This document shows positions 55,897-64,000 of a stretch of DNA of 64,000 bases, piece by piece (within the stretch, counting starts at the first letter, position 1; each line of letters opens with the position of its first letter). The notes beneath the pieces were generated by a model. It did no database searches, was not told the origin of the DNA, and was given only the letters and a program-made list of their open reading frames with translations. The DNA is from Gracilimonas halophila. GTDB taxonomy: Bacteria; Bacteroidota; Rhodothermia; Balneolales; Balneolaceae. The stretch is taken from NCBI RefSeq assembly GCF_042684365.1, contig NZ_JBHULI010000024.1:248001-312000 (forward strand), read 5' to 3'. A program made the position numbers and the translations under genes.

Positions 55897-55931
55897 AAAA
55901 GCCTGTTCAATTTCTTGGACAGGCTTTTTTT
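55897..55931. terminator. Bidirectional terminator between fasciclin and M42 peptidase genes
   Basis: AAAAGCCTGT and ACAGGCTTTT form a 10-base stem around TCAATTTCTTGG, with T runs on both strands. It serves the convergent fasciclin gene (plus) and M42 peptidase gene (minus). Confidence 0.9.
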
Positions 55932-55952
55932 ATATCTCACTCTTTTGAAGTA

Positions 55953-57035
55953 TTAATCTTCAAATACCGAAAATGTTTGGTCGGGTCTCATCGCTAATAC
56001 CGTTTCAACCATAATATCAATGAGCGTATTCACATCTTTCATAGATGCCAGTTCAACAGGAGAATGCATATATCGAAGCGGGGTTGAAAGCAACGCGCTT
56101 GGAATTCCCGTCTGCTGATAAAAAATACTATCCGTATCGGTACCGGTTCTTACACTAGTTGCTTCATGTTGAATGTCGATTTTCTTCTTTTTGCAAACTT
56201 CCTCAACAAACTCAACCACTTTTGGATGGTTAGCGCCTCCATGCTGTACAGTAGGCCCTTTACCCAATTCTATGGTTCCATGCTCTTTCTGATCAATTCC
56301 GGGCGTATCAGTAGCATGTGTTACATCTGTTACCAATGCAACATCCGGCATAAAACGATAGCTCATCATTCTTGCTCCAAACCCTCCTACTTCTTCCTGA
56401 ATAGAATTCAATGCAATCACATTGACTTTAAGGTCTTTTTTCTTTTCGCTCAGCTTTCGCATAGCTTCAGCAATTACATACCCGCCAATTCTATTATCCA
56501 AGGCCCGGGCTGAAAGAAGATCATCATTTAAAAATTCTGTGTCGGTAGCGTAGGTGATAGGATCTCCGATTTGAACCAGTTCCAATGCTTCTTCCTTTGA
56601 AGAAACCCCGATATCCACATAAATATCTTTCCAGGCCGGCTGTTTGCCTCCGCCGTTCTTATTGTCCTGAAGATGGATCGCGGTGTTTCCGGTTATCCCA
56701 ACCACTCTTCCTCTCTTGTTATGAATGTACACCTTCTTAGCTCGCGCGATTGTGGAATCACTACCTCCGAGTTTATTGATATAAACAAATCCCTGGTCGG
56801 TTATATGCTGAACCACCATTCCGATTTCATCACAATGTGCTTCCAACATTACAGTGGCTACATCACCACTCATGTTGATTTTTGCGGCACATGAGCCATA
56901 GGCATCGGTCACCACTTCATCCGCAAATTGATCTACATATTCTTTCCAGACCTGCACTCCTTTTTTTTCATATCCGGTTGGGCTTGGAGTGATAAGTAAT
57001 TCATCTAAAAAATCTCGCTCGTTTTTCTTGGCCAT
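55953..57035 (-). CDS. M42 family metallopeptidase (glutamyl aminopeptidase-like)
   Basis: I chose ATG 57035 (MAKKNERDFLDELLI, 360 residues); an upstream ATG at 57134 would add a basic 33-residue extension that does not fit the family. Motifs for the two-metal active site are AHCDEIGMVV, ARALDNRIGGYV, SIQEEVGGFGARM (the catalytic Glu) and VTDVTHATDTPG. M42 enzymes are cytosolic dodecameric aminopeptidases. It is divergent from a thioesterase gene. Confidence 0.93.
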   Translation of the reverse strand: MAKKNERDFLDELLITPSPTGYEKKGVQVWKEYVDQFADEVVTDAYGSCAAKINMSGDVATVMLEAHCDEIGMVVQHITDQGFVYINKLGGSDSTIARAKKVYIHNKRGRVVGITGNTAIHLQDNKNGGGKQPAWKDIYVDIGVSSKEEALELVQIGDPITYATDTEFLNDDLLSARALDNRIGGYVIAEAMRKLSEKKKDLKVNVIALNSIQEEVGGFGARMMSYRFMPDVALVTDVTHATDTPGIDQKEHGTIELGKGPTVQHGGANHPKVVEFVEEVCKKKKIDIQHEATSVRTGTDTDSIFYQQTGIPSALLSTPLRYMHSPVELASMKDVNTLIDIMVETVLAMRPDQTFSVFED

Positions 57036-57157
57036 CGTAGTTTTACTTTGTTTGAATTTGATCGGCAGGAATATAAGAAATATAGCTTCCAGAATAAGGG
57101 TTTTAGATTTGTCATTTCCCGATTTCCCCCGCATCTTCAGGCTAAAAATAAATCACT

Positions 57158-57595
57158 ATGTTCAGACCAAAATATGACGCCGAGTTCTTTTATCATTGGA
57201 CTGAAATTCCTGTTCGATTTCGGGATTTGGATCCATTAAACCATGTTAATAATGCTTTGTTCAATACCTATCTTGAAGAAGCCCGAATCAAATTCCTTGG
57301 AGAAGTTGGCCAAATGGAAACTGAGTTCACAGAAGGGAAAACCTTTGTGTTGGTGAAATGTACCATCGAGTACCTAAAACAGATCAAATTTCCTGCCACT
57401 GTTTTAGTGGGAACCGGAATCGGCGAGGTTGGAAATTCAAGTATCACCGCACTACAAGGAATCTATGATAAGGAATCGAAAGCTCTGGTGGGTGTCGCAG
57501 AATCTACCGGTGTCTGGTTTGATATGAAGAAACAACGACCAACCCGACTTCCGGATATAGAAAATCTTGACGATATGATCATTAAAGATCATTAG
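57158..57595 (+). CDS. Acyl-CoA thioesterase, 4HBT hotdog family
   Basis: The 145-residue protein is a single 4HBT domain: PVRFRDLDPLNHVNNALFNT, with the catalytic Asp in RDLDPLNHVNN, and YLEEARIKFL (about residues 23-52). TVLVGTGIGEVGNSSI follows in the beta sheet. It would hydrolyse acyl-CoA or acyl-ACP. Start ATG 57158 lies between the M42 gene (divergent) and an HD protein downstream at 57709. Confidence 0.9.
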   Translation: MFRPKYDAEFFYHWTEIPVRFRDLDPLNHVNNALFNTYLEEARIKFLGEVGQMETEFTEGKTFVLVKCTIEYLKQIKFPATVLVGTGIGEVGNSSITALQGIYDKESKALVGVAESTGVWFDMKKQRPTRLPDIENLDDMIIKDH

Positions 57596-57708
57596 TGTAC
57601 AAGAATGTTCAATATATTTTAAACCACATACTTTATTAGCACTCGCTTTAACACTCTTCACTTTTTAATATCTTCAGACGGTTCAAACCTAACATTCGCA
57701 GTTCTGAT

Positions 57709-58959
57709 ATGGACAAAAGCACCCGATATAAAATTTTCAACGACCCTATTCACGGGTTTATAACCGTCCCAAAAGGACCTATTCTAAAACTAATTGACCA
57801 TCCATATGTTCAAAGGTTACGGCGTATTCGGCAGTTAGGATTAGGTTACCTGGTGTTTCCTGCCGCAGAGCATTCCCGATTTTCCCACGCCCTTGGTGCT
57901 TTAGAACTTGGGCAAAGAGTTCTAAATAATCTACGTGAAAAAGATACCACCATAAGTCAGCCTGAATATGACGGTACACTAATGGCGATTTTATTGCATG
58001 ATGTTGGGCATGGCCCCTTGTCCCATACTCTGGAGCATTCTCTTATCAAAGATTTCAACCATGAAATGATGAGTCTGGCGATAATGAAAGAGCTCAATAA
58101 AGAATTTAATGGGGCTCTGGATGAGGCAATTTCAATATTTACCAATCAGCATAAGAAGAAGTTTCTACATCAACTTATTTCGTCGCAACTAGATCTTGAT
58201 CGATTAGACTATCTCAGAAGAGACAGTTTTTTTACAGGTGTTTCAGAAGGTACGGTCGGTATCAATCGAATCCTTAAAACCATGCGGGTTTTTAAAGGAA
58301 ATATTGTTATCGAAAAGAAAGGAATTTATGCCGTAGAAAATTACATCATTGCTCGCAGACTGATGTATATGCAAGTTTATCAACACAAAACTGTACTCAG
58401 CGCTGATTTTTTACTGCGAAGTATTTTTGAGAGAGTCAGTGATCTTATTGCTGATGGTAAAGAGGTATCCTTTGCTTCCTCTTCTCTTGCTTACTTTTTA
58501 ACAGAACAACCATCCGCTAAGAAAGTAATCTCCAAGGAAATGATAACTAGGTACACTGAAATGGATGATCATGACATATATTTGTCCATTAAGCAGTGGA
58601 CTAAAAGTGAAGATAAAATTTTAGCAGATCTAAGCTTTCGGTTCTTGAATCGAGACCTTTTCAGAACAACTTTTGTGGATAAAAAACTCAATAAGTCTCA
58701 GAGGGATAATGTTCTGGATCAAACCAAAAAAGCTTTGAAGAAAGCTCGTTTGCCATACAATGATGAGGTATTAAAATATTACATAAGTTTTGAGCATAGC
58801 TATTCCGAGGCTTATAAATATAAAAATGAAAGCATCTGGATCCTGGAAGATGAGAAAGCCATCGAGTTCTCAAAAGCAGCTGAAACAAAAAACATAATTG
58901 CTTTAACAGAACCAGTTGTCAAACAATATTGTGTTCACCTGAAAACGATCTCTGTATAG
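57709..58959 (+). CDS. HD-domain phosphohydrolase (SAMHD1-like)
   Basis: The 416-residue protein opens with FNDPIHGFITVPKGPILKLI and PYVQRLRRIRQLGLGYLVFP, the start of the HD hydrolase family that includes dGTPases and SAMHD1-like enzymes. The metal motif is HSRFSHALG ... LLHDVGHGPLSH (residues about 60-110), and the second Asp is in LDLDRLDYLRRDSFF. Substrates may be dNTPs or another nucleotide. C-terminal residues are helical. It is convergent with the broken response regulator (10 bases). Confidence 0.9.
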   Translation: MDKSTRYKIFNDPIHGFITVPKGPILKLIDHPYVQRLRRIRQLGLGYLVFPAAEHSRFSHALGALELGQRVLNNLREKDTTISQPEYDGTLMAILLHDVGHGPLSHTLEHSLIKDFNHEMMSLAIMKELNKEFNGALDEAISIFTNQHKKKFLHQLISSQLDLDRLDYLRRDSFFTGVSEGTVGINRILKTMRVFKGNIVIEKKGIYAVENYIIARRLMYMQVYQHKTVLSADFLLRSIFERVSDLIADGKEVSFASSSLAYFLTEQPSAKKVISKEMITRYTEMDDHDIYLSIKQWTKSEDKILADLSFRFLNRDLFRTTFVDKKLNKSQRDNVLDQTKKALKKARLPYNDEVLKYYISFEHSYSEAYKYKNESIWILEDEKAIEFSKAAETKNIIALTEPVVKQYCVHLKTISV

Positions 58960-58969
58960 GGAGAAAGTG

Positions 58970-59401
58970 CTAATTTCCTTTTGAAAAATTAAGTGGAAGA
59001 AACAGTGAGATCTTTTCGAAGAGGTCTTTTTCTTTAAATGGCTTAAGGAGATATTCTGAAAACCCCTGATCCATCAACTCTGATCTTGATTCACCATGTT
59101 CTCCGGAAGTGTATGCAATGATAGGTATCTTATGATCCTTTTTATTGAGTTCCCGAATCTGCTTCATAGCCTCAATACCATTCATGATAGGCATACAAAT
59201 GTCCATTAAAACAACATCCGGTTTAAGTTTATGAAACCGGTCTAAAGCTTACTTCCCATTCTTGGCTTCGTGGATCTTAAAATTATTCCTCTCCAAAATA
59301 ATCCTGGCAATACTTCTGTTGATAGACAGATCATCCACAATAAGAGCGGTCAATCCCTTATTCTGTTTAGATATATTGCTAAGTTCTGTTCTTTGGCTCA
59401 T
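58970..59401 (-). pseudogene. Single-domain response regulator interrupted by an in-frame TAA
   Basis: ATG 59401 opens a CheY-like receiver (LTALIVDDLSINRSIAR) that is interrupted at codon 51 by TAA (59251-59249) in the conserved stretch EAKNGK-stop-ALDRFHKLKPD; most receivers have Glu there (NGKEAL). The frame then runs open to 58970 through LMDICMPIMNGIEAM (phospho-Asp), IAYTSG and LLKPFKEKDLF. All other receiver residues (VDD, D in LMD, T/S in YTS, K in LKPF) are intact. One base change (GAA to TAA) explains the stop. It has no kinase neighbour. Confidence 0.85.
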
Positions 59402-59516
59402 TATAATTTAAAACCGATAAATGGTTCTCTTCCAAATATTTATATCGGAATTAAATTATAAAATGAATAAACCTATTACAGGTTAATCTTTCCTAATTAA
59501 TAATTGTAAATTTTGC

Positions 59517-59984
59517 CTATATACGTTTATAAACAACGAATGAAAGCTCACCCGCTTCTTCTCTTGATTCTTCTGCCCATTCCTTCCCTACCTGATCTCG
59601 ATATTCCGGAAAAAAGGTATCACCATCATATTCTTTATGGATTTCGGTGATTATAAGTTTATCAGCTTGATCTAATGCTTCACGATAAAGCACTCCTCCG
59701 CCAATGACAAATACCTCCTCCTCATCCACAGCGTCTAAAGCTTCTTCAAGTGAAGTATAGGTGTCTACGTTATCATATGTTTTTGTAGTTGAGAGAACGA
59801 TGTTCTTTCTTTCCGGAAGTGGGATCTCATTCAGTTCTTCAAACACACCTCTTCCCATAATAATGGTCTTCCCCAGCGTTGTTTTTTTGAAGTGCTTTAG
59901 ATCCTCAGGGTATCTCCAGGGCAATCCACCGTCTTTTCCAATCACCAGGTTTTTGTCATGGGCCGCAACTAGTGTAATGATCAT
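59517..59984 (-). CDS. folA: Dihydrofolate reductase
   Basis: The 155-residue protein has the DHFR core: VAAHDKNLVIGKDGGLPWRYPEDL (about residues 6-29; W in LPWRYPEDL and Asp/Glu at the substrate site), HFKKTTLGKTIIMGR for NADPH binding, VFVIGGGVLYREAL and TFFPEY. It regenerates tetrahydrofolate used by ThyA. Its start overlaps the thyA stop by 4 bases, so mgtE-thyA-folA form one minus-strand operon. Confidence 0.97.
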   Translation of the reverse strand: MIITLVAAHDKNLVIGKDGGLPWRYPEDLKHFKKTTLGKTIIMGRGVFEELNEIPLPERKNIVLSTTKTYDNVDTYTSLEEALDAVDEEEVFVIGGGVLYREALDQADKLIITEIHKEYDGDTFFPEYRDQVGKEWAEESREEAGELSFVVYKRI

Positions 59985-60829
59985 ACTGCAACCTCGAATT
60001 TGATAACAGGATCTGGATCATAATTTTCAAGCGTGAAATCATCAAATGTTAACTGGTCTACAGGTTTTTTTGCGATTTTAAGAGTAGGAAGCGGCTTAGG
60101 TTCCCTGGTAAGTTGCTCTTTCAGTCCTTCCACATGGTTTTCGTAAATGTGAGCATCTACAATAGTGTGTGCAAAAGTACCCGGTTCTAAACCTACTTCC
60201 TGAGCAATTGCCATAGTAAGAGCTGAATAACAAGCAAGGTTAAAAGGAATACCTAATGCAATATCGCCGGATCGCTGAGTAAGATGACAGTTTAATTTCC
60301 CATCACTTACATTAAAAATATACATAATATGGCATGGAGGAAGCCCCATTTCTTCTAATAAACCCGGGTGCCACGCGCTCACTACTATGCGTCTGCTATT
60401 TGGGTTATTTTTCAGCATATCAATCGCTCGTTGTACCTGATCAAATTCTTTGCGAACCCAAACATCTTTATTTATTGCTGAACAATTACCTTCAAATCTA
60501 ACTTCTTCTTTTTCGAAATACGGAAATTTCCTCCAAAGTACGGGGTAAATAGGGCCTACATAGCCGTCTTCATCTGCCCAGGCATCCCAGATATGGCAAT
60601 CATTTTCATCGCGTAGCCAGCGAATGTGATCCTCTCCCCTTAGATACCATAACATCTCCAGTATCACAGACCTAAAATATACCTTCTTTGTAGTAAGCAA
60701 AGGAAAGCCTTCAGAAAGATCTACTTTATAAAATTCAGCAAAATTAGATATCGTATCGGTTCCGGTACGATTTTCTTTCCTTACTCCATTTTCTAGTACA
60801 TTTTTAACAAGATCGTGATATTGTTTCAT
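59981..60829 (-). CDS. thyA: Thymidylate synthase
   Basis: The 282-residue protein is a ThyA enzyme: RTGTDTISNFAEFYKVDL, EMLWYLRGEDHIRWLRDE, WDAWADEDGYVGPIYPV, NPNSRRIVVSAWHPGLL, the active-site Cys in LPPCHIMYIFNV and HLTQRSGDIALGIPFNLACY. It converts dUMP to dTMP using methylene-THF. Coupled to folA. It begins 16 bases after mgtE. Confidence 0.97.
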   Translation of the reverse strand: MKQYHDLVKNVLENGVRKENRTGTDTISNFAEFYKVDLSEGFPLLTTKKVYFRSVILEMLWYLRGEDHIRWLRDENDCHIWDAWADEDGYVGPIYPVLWRKFPYFEKEEVRFEGNCSAINKDVWVRKEFDQVQRAIDMLKNNPNSRRIVVSAWHPGLLEEMGLPPCHIMYIFNVSDGKLNCHLTQRSGDIALGIPFNLACYSALTMAIAQEVGLEPGTFAHTIVDAHIYENHVEGLKEQLTREPKPLPTLKIAKKPVDQLTFDDFTLENYDPDPVIKFEVAV

Positions 60830-60845
60830 GAGATAATTCTGCTTT

Positions 60846-62228
60846 TTAAAGGAGAGTTCCGCTTAAAAGTAAGATAGCTATACTAAAATAAATAATGATT
60901 CCCGTTACATCCACAATAGTTGCCACAAAAGGAGCAGATGAAACAGCCGGGTCAATACTAAGTTTGGATAATACGAATGGTAACATGGCACCGGTAAAAT
61001 TACCGAACAATACAATTGCGAAAAGACTTAAGCCAACAACTGCTGCTGTTAAAATAACAGTCATGCTAAGTATTTGGCCTCCAAGCAAATCCCATGCTAT
61101 TAAGGTGAAGAAACCCATCAACCCAATCAAGCTGCCTAACATTAAACCCGAGGTAAATTCCCGGCTAAATACCTTTTTCCAGTCTTCAAGTTTTATATCA
61201 TCGGTAGCCAGGGCCCGTATTACAAGTGTTGCTGCCTGAGAACCGGAGTTACCTCCACTGGAAATTATAAGAGGCACAAAAAATGAAAGGGCAACTACCT
61301 TCTGAAGAATCTCTTCGTACCCTCCCATTGCAATAGCTGTTAAGATCTGGCCTACAAAAAGAATGATCAACCACCATAATCGTTTTTTGACAATATCAAA
61401 GATGGATGTTTGGGAATAATAATCATCCAAAGCATCCATACCGGCCATTTTCTGCATATCCTCGGTAGTCTCTTCTTCAGCAACGTCAATAATGTCATCG
61501 GCCGTTACAATACCTACCAAAACACCATCAGAATCAACAACAGGTAAAGCTACTCTATCGTATTTAGCAAGCATTTTCACGGCTTCTTCCTGATCATCAT
61601 TAACGGAAAGTGCTTCAAAAGAACGATCCATTAAGGTCTCAATTTGCTTGTCTTGTTCAGCTAAAATGAGATGAGTAATACGAAGGTCATCGATCAAATG
61701 TTCTTTATCATCAACTACATAAATAACATTAATGGTCTCTGCGGTTTCTCCATACTCCCGAATATGTTTCATACTGCGTTTTATGGTCCAATCCGATTTC
61801 ACCTTCACATAGCGAGGTGTCATCAATCGGCCTACACTCTCTTCAGGATAGCCAAGTAATTTTTTAAGCTGTTTTTGGTCTTCCCTGGTGATAGAATTCA
61901 TCACACGCTGGGTTAGATGACCGGGGAGTTCTTCAAGAATCGAAACCTGTTCATCGGGTTCCAGGTTGCCCATTACATCACTAAGCTGCTGCTTATTAAA
62001 AAGCTCGAGAAGTTCTACTCCTTTAGATGAAGGTAATTCAGCAAAGACATCTGCAGCGATCGGTTTCTTTAGTAAACGGAATACCACGATGGCAATTTCA
62101 CCAGGGAGTTCCAATAAAAGATCAGCTATATCAGCAGAAGGTACATCATTCAATACCTCTTTAAGTGCAACCCAGTCCTTAGCTTCAATAAGCTCTTCGA
62201 ATTCAGGTTTTATGAGTTGAACGAACAT
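60846..62228 (-). CDS. mgtE: Magnesium transporter MgtE
   Basis: The 460-residue protein has the MgtE domain order: N-terminal superhelical domain (about residues 10-130), two CBS domains (about 135-255, with the Mg-sensing acidic residues in the second, DSDGVLVGIVTADDI), and five membrane helices with the family signature PLIISSGGNSGSQAATLVIR (about 318-337). It imports Mg2+ and is gated by cytosolic Mg2+. It heads the thyA-folA operon. Confidence 0.96.
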   Translation of the reverse strand: MFVQLIKPEFEELIEAKDWVALKEVLNDVPSADIADLLLELPGEIAIVVFRLLKKPIAADVFAELPSSKGVELLELFNKQQLSDVMGNLEPDEQVSILEELPGHLTQRVMNSITREDQKQLKKLLGYPEESVGRLMTPRYVKVKSDWTIKRSMKHIREYGETAETINVIYVVDDKEHLIDDLRITHLILAEQDKQIETLMDRSFEALSVNDDQEEAVKMLAKYDRVALPVVDSDGVLVGIVTADDIIDVAEEETTEDMQKMAGMDALDDYYSQTSIFDIVKKRLWWLIILFVGQILTAIAMGGYEEILQKVVALSFFVPLIISSGGNSGSQAATLVIRALATDDIKLEDWKKVFSREFTSGLMLGSLIGLMGFFTLIAWDLLGGQILSMTVILTAAVVGLSLFAIVLFGNFTGAMLPFVLSKLSIDPAVSSAPFVATIVDVTGIIIYFSIAILLLSGTLL

Positions 62229-62284
62229 TGTTCTCCGGTGAAATATTACCTTTTTAGATGGGACTTAGAATCGGGGTAAATCCC

Positions 62285-62324
62285 GCAAAAAACAAGTTTC
62301 TGAACAGATGTTTTAAAGAAACTT
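62285..62324 (-). terminator. Candidate terminator of rnc
   Basis: AAGTTTCT and AGAAACTT (62294-62301 and 62317-62324) are an 8-base perfect repeat with a 15-base loop. On the minus strand it is followed by GTTTTTTGC. It lies 27 bases past the rnc stop. Confidence 0.6.
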
Positions 62325-62350
62325 AAACAAGAAAAGAATCTAACTGAGTA

Positions 62351-63097
62351 TCAGTCTCTCAACTTCTTCAGAGCTTGCTTCGCAGCTTTTTGCTCTGCCT
62401 TTTTTTTGCTTTTTCCTTTACCCTGGCCTAAATCTTCATTTCCTACTAATACCTTAACCATAAAAGTCCGGTTATGTCCAGGGCCACTTTCACTGATCAG
62501 TTCATAGTGAGGAATTGGTTTTTTTTGAGCCTGAGCTAATTCAAGAAGTGCACTCTTATAATTATCGACTGTATTAATAAGCTTATCAATAACCAGGTTG
62601 TTCTCAATTACTGTATCAACAAATTGATAAGCTTCTTTGTAGCCCTTAGTAATATAGATGGCGGCAATAATTGATTCAAAAGCATCGGCTAAAATACTTT
62701 TTGATATCTTTCCTGCTCCATTCCTTTCTCCGAGTTCCATCAGATCTTCTAGACCAAGTTTCTTTGAAAAATCTGTAAGTGTATCTCCCCTTACCAACTT
62801 AGCGCGTACTTTGGTTAGGAACCCTTCATCTTTTTCGGGATAATTATTGAAAAGTATCTCTGCTGCAATAAGATCTAAAACAGCGTCTCCCAAAAACTCA
62901 AGTCGTTCGTACGAATCATAGGTTTCGTATTTCTCCTGAGAGAGTGTTGAACGATGCCTTAAAGCTTTTAAAAATAAAGAAGGATCGTCGATTTGAAAAC
63001 CAACGATCCTTTCCAATTTTTGAATTCTGCTTTTTAATTCAGGGCTGAGATCTTCCTGCTTTTTAGAGCTGAAAAGGGATCTGAACCATCTCGGCAT
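62351..63097 (-). CDS. rnc: Ribonuclease III
   Basis: The 248-residue enzyme has the signature ERLEFLGDAVLDLIAAE (about residues 63-79) and ADAFESIIAAIYITKGY (about 135-151), supplying the acidic Mg2+ ligands. A C-terminal dsRNA-binding domain (about 175-245) ends GKGKSKKKAEQKAAKQALKK. It processes rRNA and other double-stranded RNA. It follows fabF after 5 bases, the usual bacterial acpP-fabF-rnc order. Confidence 0.96.
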   Translation of the reverse strand: MPRWFRSLFSSKKQEDLSPELKSRIQKLERIVGFQIDDPSLFLKALRHRSTLSQEKYETYDSYERLEFLGDAVLDLIAAEILFNNYPEKDEGFLTKVRAKLVRGDTLTDFSKKLGLEDLMELGERNGAGKISKSILADAFESIIAAIYITKGYKEAYQFVDTVIENNLVIDKLINTVDNYKSALLELAQAQKKPIPHYELISESGPGHNRTFMVKVLVGNEDLGQGKGKSKKKAEQKAAKQALKKLRD

Positions 63098-63102
63098 ATA
63101 TA

Positions 63103-64000
63103 TCAGTCCTTGTATTTTTTAAATACTAAGGTTGAATTATGACCACCAAAACCAAATGCATTATTCAATGCATATTCAACGTCTCTAACAACGGCTTCAT
63201 TAGCTGTGTAATTAAGATCACATTCAGGATCTTGATTTTCAATGTTAATGGTTGGCGGTACCATACCGTGATAAATGGCAAGCAGTGTTGCAATAGACTC
63301 AATAGCTCCTGCTGCTCCCAAAGTATGACCATGCATACTCTTGGTGGAGTTCAGGTTTATGTTCTTGGAATGATCTCCAAAAACCTTTTTGATGGTATTG
63401 GTCTCTGCAATATCACCTAATGGAGTTGATGTACCGTGCATGTTGATATGATCAACATCTTCAGGTTTGATTCCCGCAGCTTTCATTGCTCTGTTTAATG
63501 ATAACGTCACCCCATTTCCGTCAGGATCAGGAGCAGTTATGTGGTAAGCATCTGCTGAGAAACCGTAGCCTTTAATCTCACCATAAATACGAGCCCCACG
63601 TTCAAGCGCTGAATCCAGACTTTCCAGAATAAAAATTCCGGCTCCTTCTCCCAGAACAAAACCATCACGATCTTTATCAAATGGTCGTGAAGCTGTTTCA
63701 GGAGAATCGTTTCTGGTAGACATTGCCTTCATACTATTGAATCCGGATATCCCTATTCGGGTTACAGGTGCCTCTGTACCACCGGCAACAGCATAATCTG
63801 ATTGGCCGTACCGAATGGAATCGTAAGCCAATCCTATATTATGAGAACCTGTGGCGCATGCTGAAACAGCACAGTAGTTGGGTCCTCTGAATCCGTATTT
63901 GATAGAGATTTGCCCGGATACGATATCAGGAATAAGCATGGGGATAAAGAATGGGGATACCCCTCTTGGTCCATGCTCATGAAACGAAACAGATTGCTCA
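63103..64000 (-). CDS. fabF: 3-oxoacyl-ACP synthase II FabF, cut by the window edge
   Basis: The frame is open from the window edge (first residues GPRGVSPFFIPMLIPD) to 63103, 298 residues of the C-terminal three quarters of the enzyme. The catalytic Cys is in SACATGSHNIG, and the catalytic His residues are in HGTSTPLGD and SMHGHTLGAAGAIE. It elongates fatty acids. rnc follows after 5 bases. The N-terminal part lies beyond the window. Confidence 0.96.
   Translation of the reverse strand, partial: EQSVSFHEHGPRGVSPFFIPMLIPDIVSGQISIKYGFRGPNYCAVSACATGSHNIGLAYDSIRYGQSDYAVAGGTEAPVTRIGISGFNSMKAMSTRNDSPETASRPFDKDRDGFVLGEGAGIFILESLDSALERGARIYGEIKGYGFSADAYHITAPDPDGNGVTLSLNRAMKAAGIKPEDVDHINMHGTSTPLGDIAETNTIKKVFGDHSKNINLNSTKSMHGHTLGAAGAIESIATLLAIYHGMVPPTINIENQDPECDLNYTANEAVVRDVEYALNNAFGFGGHNSTLVFKKYKD

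Noticed and set aside
57036..57134. N-terminal extension of the M42 peptidase
   Set aside because: The basic, partly hydrophobic 33 residues do not fit the cytosolic family; MAKKNERDFLDELL is the usual beginning.

Overview
The window looks like a chromosomal segment of a Gram-negative, non-photosynthetic member of the Bacteroidota/Rhodothermota side of the tree, most likely a Balneolales-type marine or halophilic bacterium (Balneola/Gracilimonas-like). This is inferred from AT-rich DNA, bacillithiol synthesis (bshC), Bacteroidota-style lipoproteins and beta-barrels, a tungsten/molybdenum-domain-free short NuoG, a carotenoid desaturase, and frequent TTG/GTG starts with weak ribosome binding sites. 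No phage, insertion sequence, CRISPR array or rRNA was seen. One tRNA, tRNA-Leu(CAA), is present.

Layout. 1-3173 (minus): a decayed signalling operon (receiver-histidine kinase, receiver-GAF protein, beta-barrel protein) leading into a partial membrane protein. 3352-6895 (minus): PspC-domain protein, 5-formyl-THF cyclo-ligase, BshC and a bifunctional nuclease. 7133-14475 (plus): complex I genes nuoABCDEFGH, closed by a terminator; nuoI-N are not here. 14633-18957: a lipoprotein, a small beta-barrel and a multi-PAS histidine kinase pseudogene. 18960-22624: alkaline phosphatase, DEAD-box helicase, FKBP isomerase. 22905-31267 (minus): recC-recB-recD. 31324-31687: the relic of a ParA / ribbon-helix-helix pair. 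31870-36504: thioesterase, Hpt protein, galE, tRNA-Leu, then a cold-shock / membrane / PagL-like / cyclophilin operon. 36603-45205: a 16-residue-repeat surface protein, MsrB, PH-domain protein, CrtI, YfcE, a glycosyltransferase, aconitase and an HEAGH membrane protein. 45231-45552: a cluster of palindromic repeats. 45632-54340: DUF58, M23 peptidase, BatD-like and BatA-like proteins, Mfd and Sua5. 54530-64000: a broken fasciclin lipoprotein, M42 peptidase, thioesterase, HD hydrolase, a broken response regulator, folA/thyA/mgtE, rnc and partial fabF.

The most striking feature is selective gene decay. Every histidine kinase and response regulator in the window (four genes) is broken by in-frame TAA/TAG codons and/or small indels, as are a ParA/RHH pair, a fasciclin adhesin and a beta-barrel. 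About 50 metabolic, repair and respiratory genes, including recB, recC and mfd at over 1,000 codons each, are intact. That contrast argues against random sequencing error and for relaxed selection on environmental sensing and surface functions. Read through the interruptions, the proteins are still well preserved, so the decay appears recent. I did not identify a clearly new multi-gene system; the decay pattern, the ParA collapse and the palindromic repeat cluster are the points that deserve a second look.
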